Counted from the first letter of the stretch, positions 1 to 6,523 are shown. The stretch: 7,138 bases of DNA from Allobosea sp. (GCA_021732895.1 JAKFWE010000221.1:1-7138), one strand, 5' to 3'. The notes: generated from the sequence alone by a model not told the origin. Made by a program: numbers and translations.

Positions 1-836
1 CCATCGGAGGTGCGCAGCCGCATCCCCTGCCCCGACACGTCGGGACCCATCGCGGCATAGCGGTTCTCGCTGTCGACGAAGGCGCCCCAGAGATCGACAT
101 ACTGGCCGCCGGCGCGCTCGACCCGCTGACGATAGACTTCGTTGAAGGCGATCAGGTCGGCCGACAGCCTGCCGTTCTGCACCGGCGGCGCGCCGACCCA
201 GATCAGCGGGACGCGCCTTGCGGCGAAAGCCGAGGCGATGACGTCGACCCGCTCTCGATAGAGCGCCAGCCAGCGCTCGCTGAGCGGCTCGTGGATCGTC
301 TCGCCCTCGCGGATCGACTGGCGATCGTTGACGCCGAGCAGCATCACAGCGAGGCTGATCGGCTCCGTGCCCGCGAGAAGCTCCGTCACCGCTTTCGGCC
401 AGTCGTAGAAATCCGCTCGGACCAGCCCCGAATCGCCCTTGGCGCGGTCGGTCACCGCGACGTCGGGGCGGTCGTTCAACGCATCCTCGAGCCCATCGGC
501 GAGCAGGGCGCCGAGCGAGTCGCCGAGCACCACGATATGATGCGCGACATCGACCTTCGGAATCACCGGATCGTCAAGCACGGCCGCGGCGGGCTCGCGG
601 CGCGCTCGCGGGGCGACGCGCCTGGCTTGCGGCTCGACCCGGCGACGCTGCCGCGGCTCGATCTTGGGCGGGGGCTGCTGCCGGAAGAAGGGCGCGAAAA
701 TGCTCTGGCCGAAATTCAGGCCCTTGCCGCTGCGCGACCACGTGTCGCCCTCAGCCAGGGAGGACGGCCCGCCCGTCAGCAGCAGCAGCGTCGCGGCGCC
801 CAGAACCATGATGAAGGAGCGCATCGCGCAGCCCAT
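1..836 (-). CDS. Secreted SGNH-hydrolase-like protein, DUF459 family (C-terminus cut by window edge)
   Basis: Translated by hand from the minus strand; 278 complete codons are visible and the frame is still open at the window edge. Residues 5-28 form a signal peptide (charged start, Leu-rich core, likely cleavage after SLA). A Pro/Arg-rich linker follows at about 53-85, then an SGNH fold. GDSLG at 105-109 supplies the nucleophile Ser107, Gly134/Gly137 suit block II, and GVND at 168-171 supplies the block III Asn. The sequence ends at RTSD (Asp278), where the family's Asp-x-x-His pair is expected, so the catalytic His lies outside the window. Known from the family: these are exported esterase/acyltransferase-like proteins of mostly unknown substrate, often linked with cell-envelope or polysaccharide functions. 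ATG at 836 is the first start; ATG at 824 (MRSFIMVLG) gives an equally good signal peptide, and neither has a clear ribosome-binding site. The gene lies 117 nt downstream of trpE. The substrate cannot be inferred. Confidence 0.85.
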   Translation of the reverse strand, partial: MGCAMRSFIMVLGAATLLLLTGGPSSLAEGDTWSRSGKGLNFGQSIFAPFFRQQPPPKIEPRQRRRVEPQARRVAPRARREPAAAVLDDPVIPKVDVAHHIVVLGDSLGALLADGLEDALNDRPDVAVTDRAKGDSGLVRADFYDWPKAVTELLAGTEPISLAVMLLGVNDRQSIREGETIHEPLSERWLALYRERVDVIASAFAARRVPLIWVGAPPVQNGRLSADLIAFNEVYRQRVERAGGQYVDLWGAFVDSENRYAAMGPDVSGQGMRLRTSD

Positions 837-867
837 CGACGCGCGCCGGAAAGCAGCGCGCCAGCCA

Positions 868-873
868 AATATA
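868..873 (-). promoter_or_regulatory. Possible -10 element upstream of the DUF459 gene
   Basis: The minus strand reads TATATT, five of six matches to the sigma-70 -10 consensus, in an otherwise very GC-rich 117-nt gap. It would put a start of transcription near 861 and a leader of about 25 nt before the ATG at 836. No good -35 hexamer is found at 16-18 bp; the nearest TTG-type hexamer (TTGCTG) is 21 bp away. The assignment is therefore weak, and read-through from trpE is the alternative. Confidence 0.25.
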
Positions 874-914
874 GCGGATCGGCCGCAGCTCCGCCAGCAA
901 CGGCCTTCACTTGC

Positions 915-928
915 CCGGCCCGGGCCGG
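915..928. repeat. 14-bp perfect GC palindrome after trpE
   Basis: CCGGCCCGGGCCGG equals its own reverse complement and lies 25 nt past the trpE stop codon. As RNA it can fold into a 5-bp CCGGC/GCCGG stem with a 4-nt loop. No T-run follows on the minus strand, so it is not a canonical intrinsic terminator. It could slow transcription or protect the trpE 3' end. In DNA this rich in G+C, chance is also a fair explanation. Confidence 0.35.
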
Positions 929-953
929 AGGCGCGGGCGGTCGCCGACCCTGC

Positions 954-2465
954 TCACTGGCCGCGCCGCGCCCGCGCGGCGAAGCGGATCGCCTCCTCGG
1001 CCGCCTTGAACAGGGCTTTGGCCTTGTTGACGCATTCGGCCTGCTCGGAGGCGGGATTGGAATCGTAGACGATGCCGGCGCCCGCCTGGACATGCATCCG
1101 CCCGTCCCGGACCACCGCCGTGCGCAGCACGATGCAGGTGTCCATCTCGCCGTTCGCGCCGAAATAGCCGATGCAGCCGCCATAGGCCCCGCGCGCGTCG
1201 CGCTCGAGTTCGTCGATGATCTGCATCGCCCTGACCTTCGGCGCGCCCGACACCGTGCCGGCCGGGAAGCCGGCCGCGAGCGCGGCCAGCGCGTCATGGC
1301 GCGGCTCGATCTCGCCCTCGACGTTCGAGACGATGTGCATCACCTGGCTGTAGCGCTCGACGAAGAAGGAATCGGTCACCCTGACCGAACCGATCCTGGC
1401 CACCCGCCCGACATCGTTGCGTCCGAGATCGAGCAGCATCAGGTGCTCGGCGCGCTCCTTGGGATCGGCGAGCAGCTCGTCGGCCAGCGCCTTGTCCTCC
1501 TCCTGGGTGGCGCCGCGCCGGCGGGTGCCCGCGATCGGCCGGATGGTGACCGTGTCGTCGCGCAGGCGCACCAGGATTTCCGGGCTGGAGCAGACGATCT
1601 GGAAATCGGCGAAATCGAGATAGCACAGGAAGGGCGCCGGATTGACCCGCCGCAGCGCCCGGTAGAGCGCGAAAGGCGGCAGTGCGAACGGCGCCTCGAA
1701 GCGCTGCGACAGCACGACCTGGAAGATGTCGCCGGCGCGGATGTAGTCCTGCGCCTTCGCCACCATCGTATGGAACGCGGCCTCGCTGGTGTTCGAGACG
1801 ATGTCGGGCCGCGGCAGCGAGGCGATGTCGATCGCGGCCTCCGGCGGCAGCGGGCCCTCGAGCGCCGCGATCGCCGCCTCGAGCCGCTCGCCGGCCTGCT
1901 CTTTGGCCATGCGCGCCGTGACGCCGGCCTGCGCGCGCACCGGCGTGACGACGTGGATCTCGTCGCGCACCGCATCGAACACCACCATCAGCGTCGGCCG
2001 GAGCAGGATGGCGTCGGGCACGCCCGCGCCCTCCCTGGCCTCGGGCAGCGTCTCCATCAGCCTGACCATGTCGTAGCCGAGATAGCCGAACACGCCGGCC
2101 GCCATCGGCGGCAGGTCGCCGGCCTCGGGAATGGCGCTTTCGGCGAGCAGTGCCCGCAGGCTCTCGAAGGCCGGTCGCGGATCCGGCTGGAAGGCCTCGC
2201 CCAGCGCCGGCCGCCGCATCGACGCCGCGCCGCGATGGCAGCGCCAGATCGCGTCCGGGGCCAGCCCGATCATCGAGTAGCGGCCGCGCACCGCCCCGCC
2301 CTCGACCGACTCCAGCAGAAAGGCCGGGCCTGCGAAAGCCGCCCGGAGTTTCATGAAGGCGGCGACCGGCGTTTCGCAGTCGCCCACCAGCGTCCGGCGC
2401 AGCAACTGCGCCCGGCCGGCCTCGTAGCCCTGCGCGAACGCGGCGAAATCCGGGTCCGGCCCCAT
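954..2465 (-). CDS. trpE: Anthranilate synthase component I
   Basis: 503 residues, normal for a stand-alone TrpE. With glutamine- or ammonia-derived nitrogen the enzyme converts chorismate to anthranilate, the first step of tryptophan synthesis, in the cytoplasm. The N-terminal domain carries the LLES motif at 50-53, the site of tryptophan feedback binding in enteric enzymes, so feedback inhibition is probably kept. The C-terminal chorismate-binding domain shows GDIFQV (245-250), NPAPF (275-279), PIAGT (310-314), LGRND (347-351), the conserved His377 in SQVMHIVSN, GTVSGAPK (403-410) and the closing SEQAECVNK region (473-481) with likely magnesium-binding glutamates. It has no fused glutaminase domain, unlike the TrpE(G) of Rhizobium and relatives, so it needs a separate TrpG, which is not in this window. 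The start lies 2 nt after the ppiD stop with no strong ribosome-binding site, suggesting translational coupling. No leader peptide or attenuator fits between the two genes. Confidence 0.97.
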   Translation of the reverse strand: MGPDPDFAAFAQGYEAGRAQLLRRTLVGDCETPVAAFMKLRAAFAGPAFLLESVEGGAVRGRYSMIGLAPDAIWRCHRGAASMRRPALGEAFQPDPRPAFESLRALLAESAIPEAGDLPPMAAGVFGYLGYDMVRLMETLPEAREGAGVPDAILLRPTLMVVFDAVRDEIHVVTPVRAQAGVTARMAKEQAGERLEAAIAALEGPLPPEAAIDIASLPRPDIVSNTSEAAFHTMVAKAQDYIRAGDIFQVVLSQRFEAPFALPPFALYRALRRVNPAPFLCYLDFADFQIVCSSPEILVRLRDDTVTIRPIAGTRRRGATQEEDKALADELLADPKERAEHLMLLDLGRNDVGRVARIGSVRVTDSFFVERYSQVMHIVSNVEGEIEPRHDALAALAAGFPAGTVSGAPKVRAMQIIDELERDARGAYGGCIGYFGANGEMDTCIVLRTAVVRDGRMHVQAGAGIVYDSNPASEQAECVNKAKALFKAAEEAIRFAARARRGQ

Positions 2466-2467
2466 GG

Positions 2468-4381
2468 TCAGTTCTGCGCGCCGCCCGTGGCGTTGCGGAA
2501 GCCGGTCTCGTTGATCGCGACGCCGAGATCAGCCTGCAGCTTGGCGACGTACTGGCGCAGGACGTCCTCGCTGACGCTGGAGCCGAGCAGGCGCACGAAG
2601 TTCTCGGCCTCCTGCGTCGTGCGGACATAGGGCGGCTGCGAGGCGGCCGTGACCTTGAACACGAGCCGGTCGCCATCGGCCAGCGCCGCCGAGTTGCTCT
2701 TGCCCACGACCGTGCCGAAGACCAGCGTCAGCGCGTTGGCCGGCCATTCCGGGTTCTGGTCCTGCCGGCCGAGCCCTTCCGCCTCGGCGCTGGTCAGGCC
2801 GGCGGAGGCCGCCACGACGTAGAACGCCTCGCCGCCGTCGAGACGCTCGACGAGTTCGCGCGCCTTCGCAGAAAGCCGCGTCGCTATCTCCTCGGCGCGC
2901 CACTGCGTCTCGACCTCGGCCCTCGCCTCCTCGAAGCTGCGCTCGCGCGCCGGTTCGACCTTGGCCAGGTCGAACCAGACATAGCCGGAATCCTGCGGCA
3001 GCCGGATCGCCTCGTTGTCGATGCCGATGTCGGAGCGGAAGATCGCCGTCCGGGTCGCCTCGCCTCCCGCCAGCGGCGCGGCCTGCGCGCCGTCGGGGCG
3101 GCGCAGGGAGGAGTCGACGGGCCCATACGTGGTCACCGGAAGGCCGAATTCCCGGCCGATCTCGGCCAACGGCCTGGCGGCGGCGCGCTGGTCCTCGATC
3201 TTGTCGTGCAGATCGGTGAGCCGGGTGCGGGCGGCCGCCGTGGCCATCTCCGCCTTCAGCTCGGTCGCGACCTCCTCATACGGCCTGACGCGCTCGGGCG
3301 CGATCGCGGTCACGCGCAGCAGCACCGGGCCGAAGCCACCCTCGACCGGAGCGCTGACCGCGCCCTCGGCCAGCGCGAAAGCCGCGTCACGGACTTTCTC
3401 GTCGAGCACCTGCGGGCGCGTCAGCGCACCAAGGGACAGATCGGCGATCGAAAGATTCCGCGCGGCGGCGACCGCCTCGAAGCTCTCGCCAGCCGCGATC
3501 CGCGCGCTGGCGGCCTGCGCCTCCGCGAGCGTGGGGAAGACCATCTGCTGGATCGTGCGCGTCTCGGCCGTGCCGAAGCGCTGCGCCTTGACCGCCTCGT
3601 AGCGCGCCCTCGCCTCGTCGTCGGACACCTTGGACGGGTCGGCCAGCCCCTGCGCCGAGATCGTCAGGATGCTGGCGCTGCGATATTCCGGCGCGCGGAA
3701 GCTCGCCTTGCGCTCATCGTAGAAGGTCTTGAGCTGCGCCTCGGTCGGCGCGGCGATCTCGCCGGCCGCGCTGGCCGGCATCCGCGCGAAGCTGACGGTG
3801 CGGCGCTCGTTGCGCAGGCGGTGTCCGAGTTCCTGAAGCGCCACCGGCGCGCCGACGGCGCCGACCACCATCTCCGCGATCTGCTGGCGCAGGATCGCGG
3901 CGCGCTGTTCGCGCACATAGCTCTGCTCGGTCAGCCCGTTCGCGCGCAGCAGTTCGTTGAAGCGCGCCGCGCTGAACTGCCCCGTGGAATCACGGAAATT
4001 CTGGTCGTCGAAGATCAGGTTGCGGATCGTCTCGTCGGAAACCGCGAGCCCCATCGCATCCGCGGTCTGGTCGAGCACGGCCTCGGTGACGAGGCGCGAC
4101 AGCACCTGCCGGTCGAGGCCGAGCGCCCGCGCCGTCTCGGGCGTGATCTGGCGGCGCTGCTGGCGCGTCAGGTTCTGCAGCTCATTCTGGTAGGCGGTGC
4201 GAAGCTGCTCGAGGCCGATCTCGGTCTTGCCGACGCGGGCGACGGAATTGCGGCCATAGCCCTGGAAGATGTCGCCGATGCCCCAGATCGCGAAGGACAG
4301 GATCAGGAAGCCGAACAGCACGAAGATCAGGATCTTGCCGAACAGGCTCTGGCCCGCCTTGCGGATGCCTTGCATCATCAT
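2468..4381 (-). CDS. ppiD: Membrane-anchored periplasmic folding chaperone, PpiD/SurA-N type with parvulin-like domain
   Basis: 637 residues, close to the usual PpiD length. A short cytoplasmic start (MMMQGIRKAG) is followed by one hydrophobic membrane segment at about 16-36, which places the rest in the periplasm. Residues about 40-190 resemble the SurA/PpiD N-terminal chaperone region, about 270-360 a parvulin domain, and the remainder the helical C-terminal part. PpiD proteins bind polypeptides emerging from the SecYEG channel. The parvulin domain looks catalytically degenerate: the motif-one His is replaced by Gln (IQQMVF, 277-282) and the second His (FGYH in active parvulins) by Val353 (FGPV). 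This agrees with E. coli PpiD, which acts as a chaperone without isomerase activity. The frame stays open far upstream, through tpiA, but the start at 4381 is favoured by AGGAAAG at 4390-4396 with 8-nt spacing, and because translation then begins just before the membrane anchor. Three ATG codons stand in a row, so the exact start may shift by 1-2 residues. It is the first gene of a likely ppiD-trpE transcript. Confidence 0.93.
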   Translation of the reverse strand: MMMQGIRKAGQSLFGKILIFVLFGFLILSFAIWGIGDIFQGYGRNSVARVGKTEIGLEQLRTAYQNELQNLTRQQRRQITPETARALGLDRQVLSRLVTEAVLDQTADAMGLAVSDETIRNLIFDDQNFRDSTGQFSAARFNELLRANGLTEQSYVREQRAAILRQQIAEMVVGAVGAPVALQELGHRLRNERRTVSFARMPASAAGEIAAPTEAQLKTFYDERKASFRAPEYRSASILTISAQGLADPSKVSDDEARARYEAVKAQRFGTAETRTIQQMVFPTLAEAQAASARIAAGESFEAVAAARNLSIADLSLGALTRPQVLDEKVRDAAFALAEGAVSAPVEGGFGPVLLRVTAIAPERVRPYEEVATELKAEMATAAARTRLTDLHDKIEDQRAAARPLAEIGREFGLPVTTYGPVDSSLRRPDGAQAAPLAGGEATRTAIFRSDIGIDNEAIRLPQDSGYVWFDLAKVEPARERSFEEARAEVETQWRAEEIATRLSAKARELVERLDGGEAFYVVAASAGLTSAEAEGLGRQDQNPEWPANALTLVFGTVVGKSNSAALADGDRLVFKVTAASQPPYVRTTQEAENFVRLLGSSVSEDVLRQYVAKLQADLGVAINETGFRNATGGAQN

Positions 4382-4389
4382 GGTGTCGT

Positions 4390-4396
4390 CTTTCCT
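4390..4396 (-). promoter_or_regulatory. Ribosome-binding site of ppiD
   Basis: The minus strand reads AGGAAAG, 8 nt before the first of three consecutive ATG codons. It fixes the ppiD start at 4381 and rules out the much longer open frame that runs antisense through tpiA. Confidence 0.7.
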
Positions 4397-4448
4397 GAAG
4401 ACCCGTCGCGTCCGGCGGCCGGCGCGAGGTCGCCTTCCGTCGGCGCTG

Positions 4449-4477
4449 CTTATAGGAATGCAGGCCGCGACTCGCAA
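4449..4477 (-). promoter_or_regulatory. Likely sigma-70 promoter of ppiD-trpE
   Basis: On the minus strand TTGCGA (4477-4472, four of six to TTGACA) stands 17 bp from TATAAG (4454-4449, five of six to TATAAT). Transcription would start near 4442, giving a leader of about 60 nt to ppiD. The -35 hexamer is duplicated in tandem immediately upstream (4478-4483). This is the best promoter-like match seen in the 216-nt divergent region. It has not been scored against a background model. Confidence 0.5.
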
Positions 4478-4544
4478 TCGCAACGATCCGGCCGGCGATA
4501 CGGCGCGCGCTCGCAGCACCGCCTGAGATCGCCCTCCCTGCCGA

Positions 4545-4573
4545 TTGCCCCCGCGGCCCCGCATCGCTAGACC
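4545..4573 (+). promoter_or_regulatory. Possible promoter of tpiA
   Basis: TTGCCC (4545-4550, four of six to TTGACA) and TAGACC (4568-4573, three of six to TATAAT) are separated by 17 bp. They would start transcription near 4580, only about 18 nt before the tpiA start codon. The match is weak but correctly spaced and placed. No better candidate was noticed on this strand between 4382 and 4597. Confidence 0.3.
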
Positions 4574-4583
4574 CGGGCGATGC
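4561..4583. repeat. Inverted repeat GCATCG-N11-CGATGC before tpiA
   Basis: The arms at 4561-4566 and 4578-4583 are perfect 6-bp complements. They flank an 11-nt centre that itself holds the palindrome CCCGGG (4572-4577). The repeat overlaps the proposed tpiA -10 element and ends just before the GGGAG ribosome-binding site, so it could be an operator. Chance cannot be excluded from one copy. Confidence 0.3.
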
Positions 4584-4586
4584 ATC

Positions 4587-4591
4587 GGGAG
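4587..4591 (+). promoter_or_regulatory. Ribosome-binding site deciding the tpiA start
   Basis: GGGAG lies 6 nt before ATG 4598. An in-frame ATG at 4580 would add six residues but would place this site inside the coding region, so 4598 is preferred. Confidence 0.75.
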
Positions 4592-4597
4592 AACGTC

Positions 4598-5359
4598 ATG
4601 ACGCGCAGCATCAGGCCGCTGGTGGCCGGCAACTGGAAGATGAACGGCGTCAGGGCCGATCTCGCCATCGCGGCGGAGGTGGCCGCAGGCTATGATCTGG
4701 CCCTGAAATCCGCCGTCGATCTCGCGCTGTGCCCGCCGGCGACCCTGCTCTACATGATGAGCGCCGCGCTGCTGGGCTCCCGCATCGCCACCGGCGGGCA
4801 GGATTGCGGCGTCGCGGCGAGCGGCGCCTTCACCGGCGAGGTTTCGGCCGCCATGCTCGCCGATTCCGGCGCGACCTTCGCGATCGTCGGCCATTCGGAA
4901 CGCCGCGCCCTGCATGGAGAGACCAACGCCGTCGTCAGGGCCAAGGCGCAGGCCGCCCAGGCGGCGCTGCTCGTCCCGATCGTCTGCGTCGGGGAGACGC
5001 AGGCCGAGCGGGAGGCCGGCAAGGCGCTGGCGGTGGTCAGGAAGCAGTTGCGCGGCTCGGTCCCCGAGGGCTCGAAGGCCGCCACGCTGGTCGTCGCCTA
5101 CGAGCCGGTCTGGGCGATCGGCACGGGACTGACGCCGACGCCGGCCGATGTCGGGCAGATGCATGAGGCCATCCGCGCCGAACTCGCCCGCATCCTCGGC
5201 AAGCCGGCGGCGGCCGGCGTCAGGTTGCTATACGGCGGCTCGGTCAAGCCCGGAAACGCGGCCGAACTCATGAGCGTCGCCCATGTCGACGGCGCGCTGG
5301 TCGGCGGAGCCAGCCTGAAGGCGCAGGACTTCCTGGCGATCGCGCGCGCCTGCGCCTGA
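4598..5359 (+). CDS. tpiA: Triosephosphate isomerase
   Basis: 253 residues, the standard length for bacterial TIM. The cytoplasmic enzyme interconverts dihydroxyacetone phosphate and glyceraldehyde 3-phosphate in glycolysis, gluconeogenesis and the Calvin cycle. All hallmarks are present: GNWKMNG at 11-17 with catalytic Asn12 and Lys14, GAFTGEVSA (77-85), the electrophile His99 in GHSERR, the base Glu169 in AYEPVWAIGTG (167-177, start of the mobile loop), and the phosphate-gripping YGGSV (212-216) and GG (236-237). Nothing suggests damage. The start is set by GGGAG at 4587-4591. The gene diverges from ppiD across 216 nt and ends 60 nt before the end of convergent ruvB. No secG or pyrG follows on the same strand, although these are common neighbours of tpiA in other proteobacteria. 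It is therefore probably a single-gene transcript. Confidence 0.98.
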   Translation: MTRSIRPLVAGNWKMNGVRADLAIAAEVAAGYDLALKSAVDLALCPPATLLYMMSAALLGSRIATGGQDCGVAASGAFTGEVSAAMLADSGATFAIVGHSERRALHGETNAVVRAKAQAAQAALLVPIVCVGETQAEREAGKALAVVRKQLRGSVPEGSKAATLVVAYEPVWAIGTGLTPTPADVGQMHEAIRAELARILGKPAAAGVRLLYGGSVKPGNAAELMSVAHVDGALVGGASLKAQDFLAIARACA

Positions 5360-5387
5360 GACCATCCGGAGGGCCCGCGCCCCGACC

Positions 5388-5401
5388 CGGAGGAGCCTCC
5401 G
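5388..5401. terminator. Weak hairpin between convergent tpiA and ruvB
   Basis: CGGAG and CTCCG pair around a GAGC loop within the 60-nt gap between the two convergent stop codons. The position suits a bidirectional terminator, but the stem is only 5 bp and no T-run follows on either strand. It is at best a partial terminator. Confidence 0.25.
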
Positions 5402-5419
5402 CCGAGTCGAACCGCCTCC

Positions 5420-6472
5420 TCAGCCCTCCTCCCCCTCGGCGAACAGCCCGAACTGCGCGCCCTCGCGGCTCGGCTCGGGCAGGCCGAGATGCCGGAAAGC
5501 ATGCGGCGTCAGCAGTCGGCCGCGCGGCGTGCGCTGGATGAAGCCCTGCTGGAGCAGGAAGGGCTCGATGATCTCCTCGATCGCGTCGCGTGGCTCCGAG
5601 AGCGAGGCCGCGATGGTCTCGATCCCGACCGGCCCGCCGCCGAAATTCAGCGCCACAGTGGTGAGGTAGCGCTTGTCCATGGTGTCGAGGCCGATGCCGT
5701 CCACGTCGAGCAGGGACAGCGCCTTGTCGGCCACGGCGCGCGTCACCACCGGGTCGCCGTCGACGATGGCGAAATCGCGCACCCGCCGCAGCAGGCGGCC
5801 GGCGATGCGCGGCGTGCCGCGCGAGCGCCTGGCGATCTCGTTGGCGCCGTCCTCCGACATCCCGACGCCGAGCACGCGGGCGCCGCGCGCCACGATGCCC
5901 TGCAACTCCTCGACCGTGTAGAACTGCAGCCGGATCGGGATGCCGAAGCGGTCGCGCAGCGGCGTCGTCAGCAGGCCCTGCCGCGTCGTCGCACCCACCA
6001 GCGTGAATTTCGGCAGGTCGATCTTGACCGAGCGGGCCGCCGGCCCCTCGCCGATGATCAGGTCGAGCTGGTAGTCCTCCATCGCCGGATAGAGGATTTC
6101 CTCGACCGCCGGATTGAGCCGGTGGATCTCGTCGATGAAGAGCACGTCGCGCTCCTCCAGATTGGTGAGCTGCGCCGCGAGGTCGCCCGCCTTGGCGATC
6201 ACCGGACCCGAGGTCGAGCGGAAGTTGACGCCCAGTTCCCGCGCCACGATCTGCGCCAGCGTGGTCTTGCCCAAGCCCGGCGGCCCGACGAAGAGGACAT
6301 GGTCGAGCGCGTCGCCGCGCGATTTCGCGGCGTTGATGAAGACCTGCAGGTTCGCCCGCGCCGCCGCCTGCCCGGTGAAATCGGCGAGCGAGAGCGGCCG
6401 CAACGAGGTCTCGCTGTCGTCGTCGCGGCGTTCGGCCGAGAGCAGTCCGGGGCGGGGATTCGGCATGGTCAT
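5420..6472 (-). CDS. ruvB: Holliday junction branch-migration ATPase RuvB
   Basis: 350 residues, full length. RuvB forms hexameric rings that pump DNA through the RuvA-bound Holliday junction in recombinational repair. It shows Walker A GPPGLGKT (63-70), Walker B LFIDEIH (111-117), sensor 1 GATTR (160-164), the LRDRFG region with the arginine finger (172-177), sensor 2 GTPRIAGRLLRR (219-230) and a C-terminal winged-helix DNA-binding domain from about 265 (FGGGPVGIETIA, then EPFLLQQGFIQRTPRGR). The start at 6472 has AGGA at 6482-6485 with 9-nt spacing; ATG at 6466 is the alternative. ruvB commonly follows ruvC and ruvA in an operon, but here the upstream neighbour is a divergent Uma2 gene 51 nt away and the downstream neighbour is convergent tpiA, so it stands alone. 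No alphaproteobacterial SOS box (GTTC-N7-GTTC) was noticed in the short upstream gap. A 6-bp dyad overlaps the ribosome-binding site. Confidence 0.98.
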   Translation of the reverse strand: MTMPNPRPGLLSAERRDDDSETSLRPLSLADFTGQAAARANLQVFINAAKSRGDALDHVLFVGPPGLGKTTLAQIVARELGVNFRSTSGPVIAKAGDLAAQLTNLEERDVLFIDEIHRLNPAVEEILYPAMEDYQLDLIIGEGPAARSVKIDLPKFTLVGATTRQGLLTTPLRDRFGIPIRLQFYTVEELQGIVARGARVLGVGMSEDGANEIARRSRGTPRIAGRLLRRVRDFAIVDGDPVVTRAVADKALSLLDVDGIGLDTMDKRYLTTVALNFGGGPVGIETIAASLSEPRDAIEEIIEPFLLQQGFIQRTPRGRLLTPHAFRHLGLPEPSREGAQFGLFAEGEEG

Positions 6473-6482
6473 CGCAGCCGGT

Positions 6483-6498
6483 CCTAGCCTGTGCTAGG
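6483..6498. repeat. Perfect dyad CCTAGC-N4-GCTAGG in the ruvB/Uma2 divergent gap
   Basis: The 6-bp arms match perfectly around CTGT. A second overlapping dyad, AGCCT-N5-AGGCT at 6486-6500, shares the same bases and would be mutually exclusive as RNA. The left arm overlaps the ruvB ribosome-binding site (AGGA on the minus strand, 6482-6485). It could therefore be an operator serving both genes, or an RNA hairpin hiding the ruvB ribosome-binding site if transcription starts upstream of it. It resembles no operator family I recognise. Confidence 0.45.
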
Positions 6499-6512
6499 CT
6501 GCAAGTCACGAA

Positions 6513-6517
6513 GGGAG
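6513..6517 (+). promoter_or_regulatory. Ribosome-binding site deciding the Uma2 start
   Basis: GGGAG, preceded by AA, lies 6 nt before ATG 6524. It favours this start over an in-frame GTG at 6491 that would fall inside the dyad and add 11 residues. Confidence 0.75.
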
Positions 6518-6523
6518 ACAGCG

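Noticed and set aside
954..1000. Possible intrinsic terminator directly after trpE
   Set aside because: No stem followed by a T-run is present; only the 915-928 palindrome further on is worth listing.
291..2630. 779-codon plus-strand open frame antisense to trpE and the DUF459 gene
   Set aside because: It is rich in Arg, His, Asp and Ala with no recognisable domain, and it lies opposite clearly real genes. Long antisense frames are expected in DNA this rich in G+C.
3206..4570. 454-codon plus-strand open frame antisense to ppiD
   Set aside because: It shows the same low-complexity antisense composition with no motif, and lies opposite a well-supported coding region.
4382..5164. Upstream extension of the ppiD frame, adding 261 codons
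   Set aside because: It runs antisense through tpiA, has no homology-like features, and would bury the membrane anchor. A good ribosome-binding site supports the start at 4381.
5489..6487. 332-codon plus-strand open frame antisense to ruvB
   Set aside because: It lies opposite a complete, motif-rich ruvB and has no family resemblance.
5268..6509. 413-codon minus-strand frame overlapping ruvB
   Set aside because: It is an out-of-frame shadow of ruvB with Arg/Gly/Ala-rich low-complexity translation.
6473..6523. Possible ruvB promoter GTGACT-N17-TAGGAC on the minus strand
   Set aside because: The spacing fits, but the hexamers match poorly, and the -10 would overlap the ribosome-binding site and leave almost no leader.
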